Shown piece after piece: positions 36,001 to 48,502 of a DNA stretch of 64,000 nucleotides; within the stretch, counting starts at the first letter, position 1, and each line of letters begins with the position of its first letter. The notes under the pieces were generated by a model. The model did no database searches, had not been told where the DNA came from, and saw nothing but the letters and a program-made list of their open reading frames with translations. Both the position numbers and the translations under genes were made by a program. This DNA is from Zygnema cylindricum (lineage: Eukaryota; Streptophyta; Zygnematophyceae; Zygnematales; Zygnemataceae). Location: assembly GCA_037447655.1 (NCBI GenBank), contig JBBHKE010000735.1, forward strand, positions 79,332 through 143,331, written 5' to 3'.

Positions 36001-39000
36001 TGCAGGTCAAACTAGTCGAGTACCTCCATCAAAGTAAGCTTTGGAGGAAGACTAAAGGCCGTGATCACGTCATAGTGGTTCATCATCCGAATAGTATGCA
36101 TTTGGTTCGAGAACAGGTGGTTTCGTGACCCTCTTAATATTTTGGTTATTTTTTAGCATTCTACTGCTTCTCGTTTTCTTTCTCTTAGTAAATGGTATGG
36201 ATGGAAAGTACACCGTGTATTGCTACAAGTGTTTATGTTTTTTTCTGCCATTAAACTCATTTTTCTCTGTGCACACATGATAGATTATAAATCCAACGGT
36301 TTCGATGGATAGCGATACATGATGTAGATTAGTCCACCCTATATCATGCACGCCTATGTGGGCTATTCTTGTATGCACAAATTGGGCTTCACAAAAAACG
36401 GTATGGAAAATTATTGTGGTCTACACTATTCAGGACAGGCAGTGGTGCTATCAAGCCTGTGGGAAAAATTGGAAACACTTTATGTGATGGCCACGTACGG
36501 TACACGTAGTATACAGCTATTTCTGGTATGATATGCGTACATTACAAAAATACTGCATACAGCGTTTCCAATTGTTTTGCACATTTGAACTTCGAAATAT
36601 ACAGGAAATTGAGGGAAATCTGATGAGTGTTTTTTTTTTTCTGCTGCCAACTTGGATGGGCAGCTTGGGACGGCTATCTTAGTTCTGGCCGATTTTGGGC
36701 GATACAGCGCCCAACTTGCTAATGTGGAGAAAGATGTGATTGCACCGTACAAGCATGTTATTCCCACTTTTACTGACGACCAAAATGGGTTTCAAGCGCG
36801 ACCAACTCTACTTTTTTTCCAGGGCATGATTGTGCGGAAGGATGTGAGTTGGACTCGTCCATCTTGTAATCAAACATCAGATGGTAGTCATAATTTTTTT
36901 GTTCTTGGAATTTGGTTATGTGATTGCATTTTTCGCTCTGCATTTTTACGATTACTGGAATGGGGGTAAGGGGGAGGAGTGGTGTTTGGTGGAGGAGTTT
37001 TTTTAAACAACAATAACAAATAAATAATGATAAATTAATTATAGTGAATAAAATTTTGACTCACCCTTTCTTATAATTGTCGTCTGTCACCCCAAATACT
37101 TCTAACTTCAGTATTCTTGTGTGTATAATTAGCCTAAAAGTAAAGCGATGTGATTTGTTTTTATATAACTCTAGTAAAAGTTATATCTGCATGGTCTCTG
37201 TGAGCAGGGTGGCATTATCAGACAACACCTTTATGACATACTTCATAAGGAGGAGGACGTACATTTCACCACAGGCAACACTCAGGTACAGATTTTTGGC
37301 CTGTTTTTATAGGACTGGCTGGCTTTTGTCTTGTTCCAGTGAACGAGCTAATCAGCGCTTGGCTTGTTGGTTTATACTCACTGATGTTCTAGAATAACTG
37401 TCCGAAAACCCTAAAAAACCCTTAAAAGCCCAAAGAGTTTCCACTAGAGTATGGAACTTAACATGCCTCTTGCAGCGCCAAGTACTGATATTGACAGCTG
37501 AACAATAAATTTTAGATACCGAACAGGAGATAACTTACGACATAACCGCATTTTATGATCGAAAAGAAGCTTTGAGTGCGTTTTGGGGAAGTTGTGGGGA
37601 AACTTCCTTTTTTTCACGAACCTCTCAGATATTATAGTCCGTTCGATTGGACATATGCCAGTTTTGCTTGTGGAACTGCAAATTGTAGAGTTGCTTATCG
37701 AGGAGGATTTTGCGGTGTTTGACGTGAGGCCTTTGTTGGTAGCTGGTATTCAAAATTTCGAGTCCAGAAGACATTTTGAATATAATCTCGATTAATTCAC
37801 GTGAGTAACACACTATCTTTCACGAGGAAGGGATGCGTAATGTGATAGAATACCACGTCAATGTAAAACGTACAGGTACGGTTTTTACGGACACCGCACA
37901 AATTTATCGACCTTATCTACATGTCGATAATTCGATCGGCCCATTTTGTGAATAATTGAGCATAAATTTGTTCAATAAGCAAAATTAGCAAATTGTAAAG
38001 ATTTTCTATGTGATTCTCTGGTTGTCGCTTATGATTTGTATGTTGTTGAACTATTGCTCTTGCTGTCCCCTAAGCTAAGTTTGTCAGCCACTGCACAAGC
38101 TGTAAATTAGAATGTGTTTATGTTCAAAGGTTTGTAATAATGAACTTCATGTTATGAAACAGCCATAGTCCTATGTGTTTTCAATTTCCATATAACCGCG
38201 TGCTTGTATTTATCAAGGCTCTTTTTACGGCAACTGGATTTCCTTCATCCTTCCTCTTTCCTTCCTTTTCTACTGGGTACAGTTGACGACGTCTTTCAAG
38301 CTTCAGTGCTATACAAGTGGTGAAGCATACTAACTAATAATAAATTACCCTGTGTATTGCTATCCACGTTAATGTTTTTTCAGCGTTTAAACACATTTCT
38401 CTTGATGCACACTTGTCGGATCATTAATTTGATTGCTGCAATGGAAAGATACGATTCCTACCTTCCGATAGACGGTCTAGAAATGAAAATTGGGCATGTG
38501 TGCCCCAGAGAAAAGCTGATTGAAGGGACAAAAAGGACGACAATGCTAATAGCGATACACGATACAGGTTTAACTACATGAATTGTTAATCCGGTGCCAC
38601 CTTTGGCAATAGTATCAATAACACTAACTGTATAAGCAGCCAGAAGTTGTCCACGTGAAGCGCACTAAATTATAATGAACTATGGCACAAATTTCTCTTT
38701 TTACTTTAACAGAAATATCTGATGTAGTCCGCAGACTTTTATTTAAATTGCTTTATTTGGAAATGTGAATTATGATTGTCATTGCTATGCGTTGCATAAT
38801 GCATGCAAGTGGTGCAGCTTGGAAACGAAAGAAGCATTATGTCGTGACGAGAGTTTCTGGTTTTTTTCAAATTGAAAATTTTCCTATCTTGCGCAATAAC
38901 CTCCTATCTCCCTACATTGGTGAACATGTTACGGCTCCAAACTCCCAAATGGATATCTTCGGGAAGGAAAGAGTTTTAGCCATGTGTCATCCTTGGAAAA

Positions 39001-41366
39001 AAAAAAGCAAACATAAAGAACAAATTCTCTTCTTGAAACAAAATGGTCCAATCTTTGGCCTTAACTGTCAATAGAATGAACTCTGCCTGTAATTGGGAGT
39101 GTTGTCTAAAGGTCGACTATGCTTCAAAATTATGCCAGCTAGACCCCCTTTTACGGTGGCAGACGGAAATCCGAAAATCAATGCCACTTGATTGTGTCAC
39201 ATCTGTTGGAAATGGGTAACTTAGGATCATGAATCTAGAAAGAAGTCGCCCCTCGTTCTCGTAACGTAAGCCCGTTATGTGGTACACCGCCAATCGCTAT
39301 TAGCGTTGTGTACGCTAATCCCGTCCCGCTTTTTTTTTAATTTATTCTCAAATAGAATTATCCACACTATTTAAAAAAAAACCCTAATTCCTAATTAGAG
39401 TAATCGATTTCTTCGAAAAATTTCCAAATTCCCAATTAGCGTAAACCACGCTAATTATTCGTATACGCTAAAGAAACTTCTACGCTAATAGCGATTGGCG
39501 GTGTACCATTGAAAGGCACTACTGTTGAAAATAAAATACAACACCTGTTATTAAACGGTTTTAGAACCCGCAGGCTTTTTTTGTTTGTCGGATCTGGCAA
39601 TTGAAAGATGGTGGGTTCCTGGGCTGTTGATGGATCTGTTGTAATGCTAGTTTTTTTACATCTGTTTGGCATGATTGTCCCTCTCATTAGTGGACCTATT
39701 CAAGCCATAAAAGTTTCTCCGGGCCAATCTTCAAAGAAAGTTTGGTAGTATTTGTTGTAGTCTTCATCTTTTGGGCTCTTGACTTTTTTCTTGTTTGAGT
39801 TAGCCTACTGGCAAGAGTTTTGAAAGGAAATTTAAGGGGTTTGGGGATTTGCAGAGGGATGGGATCCGGTCAGCGGCACAAGGCATGCGAACTTCTCGTT
39901 TTTGTCTACATCTCGCTGGAGACACTCCTTCCTCCAATAGACTTTTTGATGCCATTGTCAGCCACTGTGTTCCGGTTATTATTAGTGACGACATCGAATT
40001 GCCTTTTGAGGACTTCATTAATTACAGGTTAGCTCCTCTTACGCCAATGTCCGATTTAAACCCCAAGTTCACTGACTATAAAGTATTTAAAGCTACACCC
40101 CCCCATTGCAATCACTGTTGTAACACTAATACGGTTGCGATTTTACCATAAATCATGAAGTAGTGTCAATAGCACTATTTAAGGGAGTGGATTACACAAA
40201 TTTCTATCCTAAGTATTATTGATAATAATATCGCGTATTATGCAATGTAATCTAAATCTTTCAAGCTTATCATTTGTGTGTATAGAACTTTAATTTTGTT
40301 CTTGTTGGATTATATGGAACTGATGTTTTCACAGGCCATTAATGGTTTTTGTATTTCTACGGTTAGTTTGTTAAACCAGTTTGAGCCGGTAAACAGCCTA
40401 CTTTGACCTAGCGTGACAGTGTGTCTGGTTTGGTCGACCATGCAAGCTATCGAATTTAAGAAACTCGTTGATTTGTTTTTTTTTTTTTTATATAAGTTAA
40501 TATCACCAAAAACGTTAAGTTGGAATGGTGCGATTCTTTGAGAAAATAGAATAAGTCGAGCGTCTCAACTTCTATCGTTTGGAAAGGAAGAAGTTGGTAT
40601 AGTGCAGATTTATTCGGTGATTCTTGTCACTATGGTTGTTTTTCAGTGAGTTCCTCTATTGTGAGGAAGCTGAAGACAAAGTTTGAGATAGGAGGGAATG
40701 TCTATGCATTTCCAGATCTTTCTTGTGAGGCTAATTTTTCACTATTCCAGAATTGTCCTTTGGGGCTTATTATCATTAATCATTGGGGCTTGGATCTTAT
40801 CTGTATGCAGTGAATTCTGTATATTTATTCGAGCAAATGATTCATTAATTCCCGGACACGTCATTTCACTACTTAGAGGAATGGAAGAAGCAGAATGGAC
40901 TGCCATGTGGAAGAGACTAAAGGAAGTAGATGTACATTACGAGTATGCCTACCCTATTCAACCTTATGACGCAACAAGTATGATATGGAGAGCCCTCGAA
41001 AACAAATTGTCCGGTGTAAATTTTATATTGCATAGAAGGCAGAGATATTTGAAATCGATCAATGCATTGGTACAATCGACCGAAAAGCGGAAGTCGTCGA
41101 TGGAGGGCAGTGATTCCTCGACAGTTGAACAATTGACGAATAGGAGGAGAAGACATCCTGAGTGGCCTCCAGGGAAGGTGGAGGAACAACTTGTCTTGAA
41201 TCAAGAAGATGGGGAAGTCGCGCTTCGACATCTTGTTATTTCTGCAGAGAGAGAGGTTCCAGGGAGACTTCATTCGAAGTCAAAAACAGAAAGTGAACAG
41301 GGGGAAACAAAGGGAGAACTTGTGGATGGTAGTAGTCAAGATAGGAAAGAAGTTCACGATCGATAA
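33018..41366 (+). CDS. Exostosin-family glycosyltransferase (GT47, ARAD-like), Golgi type II membrane protein
   Basis: Coding exons are 33018-34001, 36006-36116, 36664-36843, 37208-37285, 39855-40027 and 40811-41366; all phases agree, giving 693 residues. A single transmembrane anchor (residues ~43-62, [20 protein letters not shown]) follows a short basic N-terminus. The exostosin domain runs from ~residue 205 ([16 protein letters not shown]) through [79 protein letters not shown] to [11 protein letters not shown]. This is the plant ARAD/XGD-like layout. Family members add sugars to cell-wall polysaccharides or glycoproteins; the acceptor cannot be deduced. The stem region and charged C-tail (~115 residues) are longer than in Arabidopsis relatives. 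Start 33018 is chosen over 32961 because of the likely 5' UTR intron. Confidence 0.92.
34003..34250. mobile_element. TA-type miniature element, family C, at the start of GT47 intron 1
   Basis: The left end TACACTGCCCGTCGCTATT begins at the third base of the intron; the right end reversed is TACATTGCTCTTGCTATTAG at 34250. It is 248 bp and noncoding. The splice donor reads CAG|GTACAC, so bases 3 onward of the intron are the element. Confidence 0.75.
34265..34425 (+). repeat. ~20-bp minisatellite in GT47 intron 1
   Basis: About eight degenerate copies of an ATGAACTCATTTA-like unit. It starts shortly after the family C element. Confidence 0.75.
35389..35553. mobile_element. Foldback miniature element, family D, copy 2
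   Basis: It runs from TACAGGGTAATTAC to the inverted GATTATCCTATTA. The inner part CGCCAGTAATCGCAGTAAT is mirrored by ATTACTGCG...GGCCAGTAAT. It lies in GT47 intron 1. Confidence 0.65.
36209..36325. mobile_element. Family B element, partial copy
   Basis: The left end TACACCGTGTATTGCTA and the subterminal TTTTTCTCTGTGCACAC match family B. The right end ATAGCGATACATGATGTA is close by, so the interior is deleted. It lies in GT47 intron 2. Confidence 0.5.
38346..38577. mobile_element. TA-type miniature element, family B, copy 2
   Basis: The left end is TACCCTGTGTATTGCTAT and the right end CTAATAGCGATACACGATAC. The subterminal TGCACACTTGTCGGATC is mirrored by GGGCATGTGTGCCCC. It lies in GT47 intron 4. 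Confidence 0.6.
39283..39505. mobile_element. TA-type miniature element, family A, copy 2
   Basis: Terminal inverted repeats TACACCGCCAATCGCTATTA / TAATAGCGATTGGCGGTGTA are perfect. It has the same length (223 bp) as 20343-20565 in inverse orientation, and high identity suggests recent movement. It lies in GT47 intron 4. Confidence 0.88.
40094..40213. mobile_element. Family C element, partial copy
   Basis: TACACCCCCCCATTGCAATC is followed by TTGTAACACTAAT and CACTATTTAAGGGAGTGGA, words shared with 34003-34250 and 58706-58853. No right end is visible. It lies in GT47 intron 5. Confidence 0.45.
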
Positions 41367-43619
41367 TAAAAACGGTGACAGGTACAAAGAGATGTATGGT
41401 CATAGATCCGGTTTCACTAGATTATACTAGCTTACCTCGACAGGCTCGCGTGTAATCTACTTCAGCACGAATGTATATAATCCAGTAGCCCATTTTTTGT
41501 GTGGTCTTAAAGATAAAGGAGCTCGGTCTTTGTGGTGACCTTCATTTGCATTGAAAGTTTAGAAAGGTCACGAGGATCGGGAGCTCCAGCAGTTCGTTTG
41601 TGTACGAAGAAATGAAAAAAGGAAAAGCAGGTTAGGATGAATAGTGTCATAGAGGGAACTATACGTGTATCATTGCAGTCAAGCAAAGCTTAGAGGGGCT
41701 TAGCATAGCCCAAATGCCCAAATGCCCAATCATCGGTGGTGATGATAGAAATGCCTTTTTTTTATTGGTGGGTGCATTTCTCCATAAGCAGCAACATTTT
41801 TTAATTAACTGAGTTTGAAGGTGATGACTTATTGGTGATGATTGCAAAGCATTTTTTAGCTGCAACAATTGTCTGTGGCATATGAAAAATGTCTTCCTTC
41901 CAACAATAACACCCATTATGACTATTACTACTAGTCTTAAAAGTATTACATGTGACGCGCCAGCTTGGGGATTCTGGTAATAACTTGCAACTCCTGGGAG
42001 ATTCTAGTTTCCATGATACTCTGTGGATTCACTCTTAATACCAGCCGTGCAACATTCCAATGCCTTTTTTATGCTTTCTCAATTTTGTAGACATCTCTAT
42101 CATCCAGCGTTTAACATTTTAGTTTATGAAGAAAACTAATTATCTGTGCACCATCGAAGCAGATAACAGGTCCTACATATGCGAAAACCGGGATACTTGG
42201 GGCTAACGCTTATTGATGTGGATACTGTATGGGAAGGTGTTCGGAGTAGTCAGTCCAGTAGCTCAACACTTCATCGGACCTTTGACGTTGGCCAGGCGAC
42301 TTTCCCGAGACAGCCAAGTCTGACCGTGTGTCAGAAGTAAATGTCACTTTTGTGACAGGCCGTGCGAGTGTTGGTTGCATTGACTTACAGAAAACAGTGT
42401 GGATTTGGCAAGTTCATGACGATTCATCCTATTAGTGGGGAATCGTGCACTTTGTGATTCGATACTGTACACTGTGGTCTGTACACCGTGAATCGTTATT
42501 AGCCTTATGTACGCTATATCGGCACCCCAAAATTTTGACATTGATACCTTATATATAATAAATTACATTATTTAAGGACGTGGACCATAATCTGCCACGT
42601 CTCCTGGCACTGAATTTTTGTGAGTTGCCGTGCTTTTCATTTTGAGTTAGGGTGTTTTTATTTTCCTTGTTGTTGCTTCCTTTTTTTAGGGTGTGTTCTT
42701 GTCGCTCTTTTTGTTTTTTATTATTGTTGTTTTTCAGTGTTAGTCATGCCACCCCTTTTGTACCCCCAGACTCAGATGGTTTACCATCGTGCTTTTTAGT
42801 TTATCCTGCAAGATATATTACTCTAATAGCGATTGACGGTGTACTGTTAACTGAGGTACTGTACTTTCGTGTACACCTGCTTTGGAATTGTCACATGTTT
42901 GGAAATGTAGCAATGAAAATAGAATGTACCAGCATAAAATACAGTAAACTCTTTTACGAATTAGCGAATTGCGTTCGTCCAAAGATGTTTTTAACTATTT
43001 TATCGTCACGATCTGTCACAAAAACCAGTTATAGAATCTGCAGAATTTAGTGTGATCCGTAATAAACGGAGGGATTGTCCTGTTATCGTATTCTAAAATT
43101 CTAAGTCTTAAACGTTCGAGAAAATCATTCGGGGTTCGTGCAGGAAAACGCGGAAATTCTCATTCAGGGGTTTCATCCGCCGCACGATTTTAGCCGCACA
43201 AAATTTATGCTACAAGGAATTTGAATTTTCGTACAGTATGATGTTTTCGTGCAGCCTCCGCATGAAATGTCCGCACTTTTCGAACATACGTTTAAAAATT
43301 TGAATTTCGACAGGCTGACTTTTCAGAGCCTCGTCATTCAAAATGCACGACTTCAAAATTACAATAGCTCGCCTTCCGCGATTATTTCATCTTGAAAATT
43401 TCATGTTGCTGAAGTTCCTTCTCATGCATACAAAGTAAAAAATAGTCGAACGTCCGCCACTTTCTCTACTCCGTCTCCTTGCTTCCTTTCTCTTCCCTCG
43501 GAAAACTGCTGAAACAGCCTTGTAAAGCTCTTCACGTGTAAAGCAATACTGAAAAGGCATGTTCGTTGCTTTTTAACATTCCTAAGTTGAAAATATTGAA
43601 ATATTGATAAAATACAAAT
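41367..43619. other. Spacer between the GT47 gene and the acyl-CoA synthetase
   Basis: It holds a TA-type element (42482-42843) and a 53-codon ORF at 42179-42340 starting MRKPGYLGLTLIDVD and ending in a stop, which I do not recognise. The last 500 bp should contain the promoter of the acyl-CoA synthetase; no element can be assigned. Confidence 0.5.
42482..42843. mobile_element. TA-type miniature element, family A-related, diverged
   Basis: The left end is TACACCGTGAATCGTTATTA and the right end CTAATAGCGATTGACGGTGT followed by A. The 362-bp interior includes a T-rich segment and differs from the 223-bp copies. Confidence 0.6.
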
Positions 43620-46378
43620 ATGACGATTCCTGGAATTACTGACCAGGTACTAACTCAGTATCCAGCAAACTCTGGCGCTCTCACTCCTCTCACTTTTATG
43701 GAGAGGTCTGCTCAAGTGTATCCGGAAAGAGACGCCATAATCTATGGCAGAAGACGCTTCACTTGGTCGCAAGTTTACAGCAGGTGTCGACAGCTCGCAA
43801 GTTCTTTGCAGCACCACGGTATTTCGGCCGGCAATACGGTATGTGTGTTTTTACCATTGTTTTTTTGTTGGTATTGTTGTTCGAAAGTCTTTTGGTTCAG
43901 AATGTGATAATCAGGTCAAATAAACTTAGATGAGTAAGTCAAGATCCAAATGTTGATTGATTCAAGGACAAAGTTTTCAAAGGTGAGAATAATGGAGGGA
44001 GACCTATGAGCCAAGGAAAGAAAACTTACCTTTGTTTTCTAATGCATCTGGTTTTTGTTAATAGCAAGAGCTAGTGCAAGCTGTATAGGAACTCTCTTGC
44101 AATTCATGTTTTTTATTGTAATATGTAATCTCAACATAGAAGATTCTCAAAATAAAACATCATAAATTCAACTATTGGCAAATTTTGAGGTTAAGAAGTC
44201 ATTGGTCGATTTTAAATTTACTCTTGTAACCTTTATCCCAATAGTCTTTTTTCTCCTTTTTGCAAAGCAAAACTGCCGCTAACATAATGCTTCCTATTTT
44301 CGCTTTTTTCTACACAATTTCCTTTGTTGCATCTCCATGGTTTTTCCGCTTATTATTAAATTCACACAATAAGCTCCTCTTTTTTTATGCATCCATTCTA
44401 CATAATGCTTATCTGTATCCTGAAAGGCTGGAATAGTATGATTTGATTGCAACAACTCATGCACCTATGCCTGACTGGAATACAAATTGTTTATGTTTCG
44501 TTAACTGAAACTCATATCTCCAGCCCCTTCCTCCAAATATTACAGTTGATTATCCAAAATTCGAGGATTTTCTGGCCTATCATTAGCTTGTTATTGTGCA
44601 GGTTGCAGTTATGGCTCCTAATGTTCCTGCCATATATGAAGCACATTTTGGAGTGCCTATGGCTGCTGCTATGCTCAACACTATGAATATTCGACTGGAT
44701 TCAAAAACTACAGCTCGTCTTTTGCAGCACAGCTCGGCTCGCGCACTGCTAGTGGACGAACATTTTTTGCCACTTGTTGCCACTGCATTGCAACAATTAT
44801 CAGATTCTGAGGTGTGATGGCACTGGTTTGCGAAAGCTCTATTGGTTCAAGGTTATTTAAAACAGAGTTTAGCTGACATTGTCCACCATTTAGAATGTAT
44901 TAGATATTGATCTTTGATTCGAACTAGTATGATTTAAAACAGTCTAGGTTGTCTGTCCTGAAAGGTGTTATGTTCTTTGTTTCAACCGTTAGATAAAGTC
45001 TGTGGAACCTTATCTTGACGGTTCAATTGGTTAGCAAAGTTGACTTTCACTAGAAACAAATCGCACTGATCTTTTCTTTTTAATGCGTCTGGTGCCGCAG
45101 GAACCCTTTGAAAAACCTTTGCTTGTGGTCATTGCAGATTCGGAGGTTGATCCTTTGGAAGGTTTCGATCTATCGTCACTCACACCATTTGTTTCCAAAG
45201 TGATTGAATACGAAGATTTCCTTTCAGAAGGCAATCCTGAGTTTGAGTGGATTCGGCCTTCTAATGAATGGGATGCCATATCCTTAAACTATACTTCTGG
45301 AACGACATCACAGCCTAAAGGGGTTTTATATGCTCATCGAGGCACTTTTATCAACGCCATGAGTATCGTTTTAATGATGGAGTTATCAGCTGGAGCTGTG
45401 TGTGTTTGGACTCTTCCTATGTTTCATTGCAATGGATGGTGTTTTCCATGGGTCATGGCTGCCCTAGGTGGAACAAATATCTGTCTGAGAAACGTGATCG
45501 CAGAAAGTGTTTTTGAAGCCATTAAAGTCCATCAGGCAACTCTCATATGCGGAGCTCCGATAGTTTTAAACACACTTGTAAATGGATCAAAGGGAATTGA
45601 TATGAAACTCAAACATAAGGTGAAAGTACTTACCGGAGGCTCGCCACCTCCTCCAACAATATTGGCAAAAATGGAAGAGATGGGGTTTGATGTAACACAT
45701 TCATGTGGGCTCACAGAGGTTTACGGCCCTGCTCTTGTATGTGCTTGGAAAGAGGAGTGGAATAGTCTCCCTTTGGAAGAGAGAGCAGTTCTGAAAGCAA
45801 GGCAAGGAGTCAAACTTTTAGGTTTAACAGATGTTCAAGTATGTGATCCGAAAACAATGGTTTCCGTTCCTGCAGACGGAAAAACAATTGGAGAGATAAT
45901 GATTAAGGGCCATACTGTGATGAAAGGATATTTGCACAACGAGGAAGCCACATTTGAAGCCTTTAGAGGTGGTTTTTTCCATTCAGGAGATTTAGCTGTT
46001 GTGCATCCCGATGGATATGTTGAGATTAAAGATCGGTCTAAAGACATTATTATTTCTGGTGGAGAGAATATTAGTTCCATTGAGGTGGAGAGTGCACTTT
46101 ACAAAAATTATGTTGTGTCTGAAGCGGCTGTTGTTGCTCGACCGGATGAGAAGTGGGGAGAAAGTCCGTGTGCTTTTATAGCCTTGAGGGAAAATGTTAA
46201 GGATTGTTCAGTGAATGAGGACGACATCATTGCGTTTTGCAAACAAAATCTCCCTCACTTCATGGTGCCTAAAACGGTAATTTTTGGGCCTCTCCCAAAA
46301 ACGTCGACCGGAAAAATTCAAAAGTTTTTGTTACGAGATCGGGCAAGAGAGTTGGGAGTTCTTAAGAGTCGTTTGTGA
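43620..46378 (+). CDS. Peroxisomal AMP-dependent acyl-CoA synthetase (plant AAE clade VI type)
   Basis: Exons 43620-43838, 44602-44811 and 45101-46378, all phase 0, give 568 residues, the normal length for the family. It activates a carboxylic acid with ATP to an acyl-AMP and then to acyl-CoA. Motifs in order are the AMP-binding P-loop YTSGTTSQPKGV (~residue 205), FHCNGWCFPW, TGGSPPPPTIL, THSCGLTEVYGP, GFFHSGDLAVVHPDGYVEIKDR, DIIISGGENISSIEVE and the C-terminal catalytic Lys in TSTGKIQKF. It ends SRL, a type 1 peroxisomal targeting signal. The wording is closest to plant acetate/butyrate-type or AAE1-like ligases; the true substrate, from a short acid to an aromatic acid, is open. The domain is complete with no break. 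Confidence 0.95.
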
Positions 46379-47577
46379 GAACACGTAATGTCTTAAGAAA
46401 TAGTTTGTACATTGGTCAGAAATAAGCGTTCCATTTTTGTTCTTGATTATCCTATCTTTATTGTAAAAAAAATGTAGGTGGCAAATTACCTAGTTGAGAT
46501 AGATTTCGACTATTGTTTGTGGTTGAATTCTTTTGAAGAGATAACGAGCAATATCAGTTGAGATTTATAGCTTGCATTTTTGTAGTCCTAATGAGAAATA
46601 TGCTGAGAACCATATTATTTGCTCTTCATGTTTAGAATGTATTATCTTACAAGCTTCGCATATCTCAAAACTGATTAGGTGTTCCATACATTAGTATATT
46701 CTTCTTTTAGTTTATTATTTTAGTCACATTTGTCAAATTGTGCAGGATTGATTAACTAAGCATCTCAAGTATGCTAATAAGAAGTTTCCTACGCTAAACG
46801 TATGGAAATATTATTTTAAGGTTCTATCTCAAAGGTGCATTGGATGTGCTATGGCATATTCCTGATTAGCACTCTGAAGTTTTACCATTGCTCGGTTTTA
46901 ATAAAGCATGTTCTTTTCCCCTGATGGGATTTAATGATGACAATGACAATGACAATGATGATGCTGATGATGCTGATGATGCGGATGTGGATGACGACGA
47001 TGACGCCGATGATGACGAAGATGAAGCTACTAACATAATATTAAGATGTTAATACTGAATGAAAATTTTCCAGATTAGTGTTAATCCTCTTCAATGTTAA
47101 TGCCACTATTTTACGATTTTGGGCCTGAAATTGCAACGACAAAATTAGTGTTATTAACACTAATAACGGTGAGCGGTGTAGTTCCGTTCGTTTCCACGTA
47201 CTAATTGTTTCATCCGTCAGCAAAGCGATTATAAACTACGGTACGGTGCAAAGATTATACAAGGATTATAAAAGTTTGGAGTGAAAGATTTACAAGGGAT
47301 ACCGAACCGACGTCGAGCTAGATCAAAATATGGCACTAAAAAACCTCAAACTATGCACCTTCATCTATACTGCAACAAGGATCGCTACGTAATTCTCTAA
47401 CTCCACTTGGTGTGAACATTCTAGAGCACAAAAGGGAACGTTACGAAAGCGTGTCAGCAAATCAATCTGCTCGTAACACGAGTGGAGAATCTATTACCTA
47501 TATCCGTCAATTAAATGATTCACAACAACTTTGTTTACAAAAACTTATCAATACATGTCTGGTAGATGGTTAAAAAA
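46379..47577. other. Spacer with GAT repeat, family C element and a degraded ORF
   Basis: A GAT/GAC trinucleotide repeat lies at 46933-47032. A family C element lies at 47041-47180. From about 47360 to 47580 a frame reads SLRNSLTPLGVNILEHKRER and QLNDSQQLCLQKLINTCLVDG before a stop. It looks like former coding sequence, but I do not recognise it. Confidence 0.45.
47041..47180. mobile_element. Family C element, partial copy
   Basis: The right end CTAATAACGGTGAGCGGTGTA and the preceding TTAGTGTTATTAACA match the right end of 34003-34250. The left end is not clear. Confidence 0.45.
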
Positions 47578-47833
47578 CTAGATCTCAATTGATTATTACA
47601 AACACTTTGGCTCGATTAGCTAATTATGGTGATGTAATCGCTTTTGTAATGAACGCTATTGAAAATGTGAAACCGATTATCGAAATCAAAAAATTGAGTA
47701 CTTCCAGATATCCTCACTTTTTTGATTTCGATAATCGGTTTCACATTTTCAATAGCGTTCATTACAAAAGCGATTACATCACCATAATTAGCTAATCGAG
47801 CCAAAGTGTTTGTAATAATCAAATGAGATTTAG
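47578..47833. repeat. Large palindrome next to the assembly gap
   Basis: The arms 47591-47693 and 47718-47820 are perfect 103-bp inverted repeats around a 24-bp spacer. The match continues outward about 13 bp to the N gap with two mismatches. Both arms encode ITNTLARLANYGDVIAFVM in opposite directions. Confidence 0.95.
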
Positions 47834-47843
47834 NNNNNNNNNN
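47834..47843. other. Assembly gap (10 N)
   Basis: Ten N directly adjoin the right arm of the palindrome. The true gap size is unknown. Confidence 0.99.
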
Positions 47844-48318
47844 CTTCTGCGGTACCTTGTCTCTGCTTTAACAGGCCACGAAGACAAAATTTTATGCAAT
47901 TTCGTCTCTGTTCCATGGCGTCTTCTTTCAAAAAAAATTGAAGAAGACGCCCGTACAAATTTCAAACTGAACGCGCGAAATAATGTGACGTTCAACGTCT
48001 CTTTTCGAAAATGTCCGTACATTTTCGATTATATAACGTACAACTTCCGTGGTATTTCTGTTCAGTTCACTGAACAGAAAGTACCAATAAGTGCGACGCA
48101 TATTTCCCGTTATATTCCGTACATATCCGTAAAAAAATGTACAGTTACAGTAATTAGTTTACAGGTTTCCGTTAAATTTCAGTTTCAGTTTACAGTAAAC
48201 GTTTTTTACGATTTTTTCAAAAGTCACGAATTATACGTTTCAATCGCAAAAAAGGAAAAAATCGCGCGATTTGAACAACTATGGTTCTTTCCCTATTTTT
48301 AGTTTTTTGATTTGTAAA
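47844..48318. other. Spacer right of the gap, open but not convincingly coding
   Basis: A plus frame is open to 48302 and the opposite strand is partly open too. The sequence is rich in short palindromic words such as TTCAGTTCACTGAAC, and composition does not support a protein. Confidence 0.4.
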
Positions 48319-48502
48319 GGTGGCAAATTGTGAATGGCCAAAAGTACGATCCACGTCATACAAGCTGCACAAAAAGTGCGTATTATGACCCAAACCAGGA
48401 TCTTCCTTTAATCTGTCAGCACGGCCTATTGTGAACGGTCAAAATTATGACACGCGTCCTACAAGTCGCTCTAAAGGTACATATTATGACGCAGACTAGA
48501 CT
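48319..48502 (+). repeat. ~99-bp diverged tandem duplication
   Basis: TGTGAATGGCCAAAAGTACG...GCGTATTATGAC recurs about 99 bp later as TGTGAACGGTCAAAATTATG...ACATATTATGAC. Confidence 0.65.

Noticed and set aside
46921-47035. Poly-Asp/Ala coding possibility of the GAT repeat
   Set aside because: No flanking coding sequence or splice sites; treated as a microsatellite.
47844-48302. 159-codon plus ORF after the gap
   Set aside because: Its start lies in N bases, the opposite strand is also partly open, and residue composition is unlike the other proteins here.
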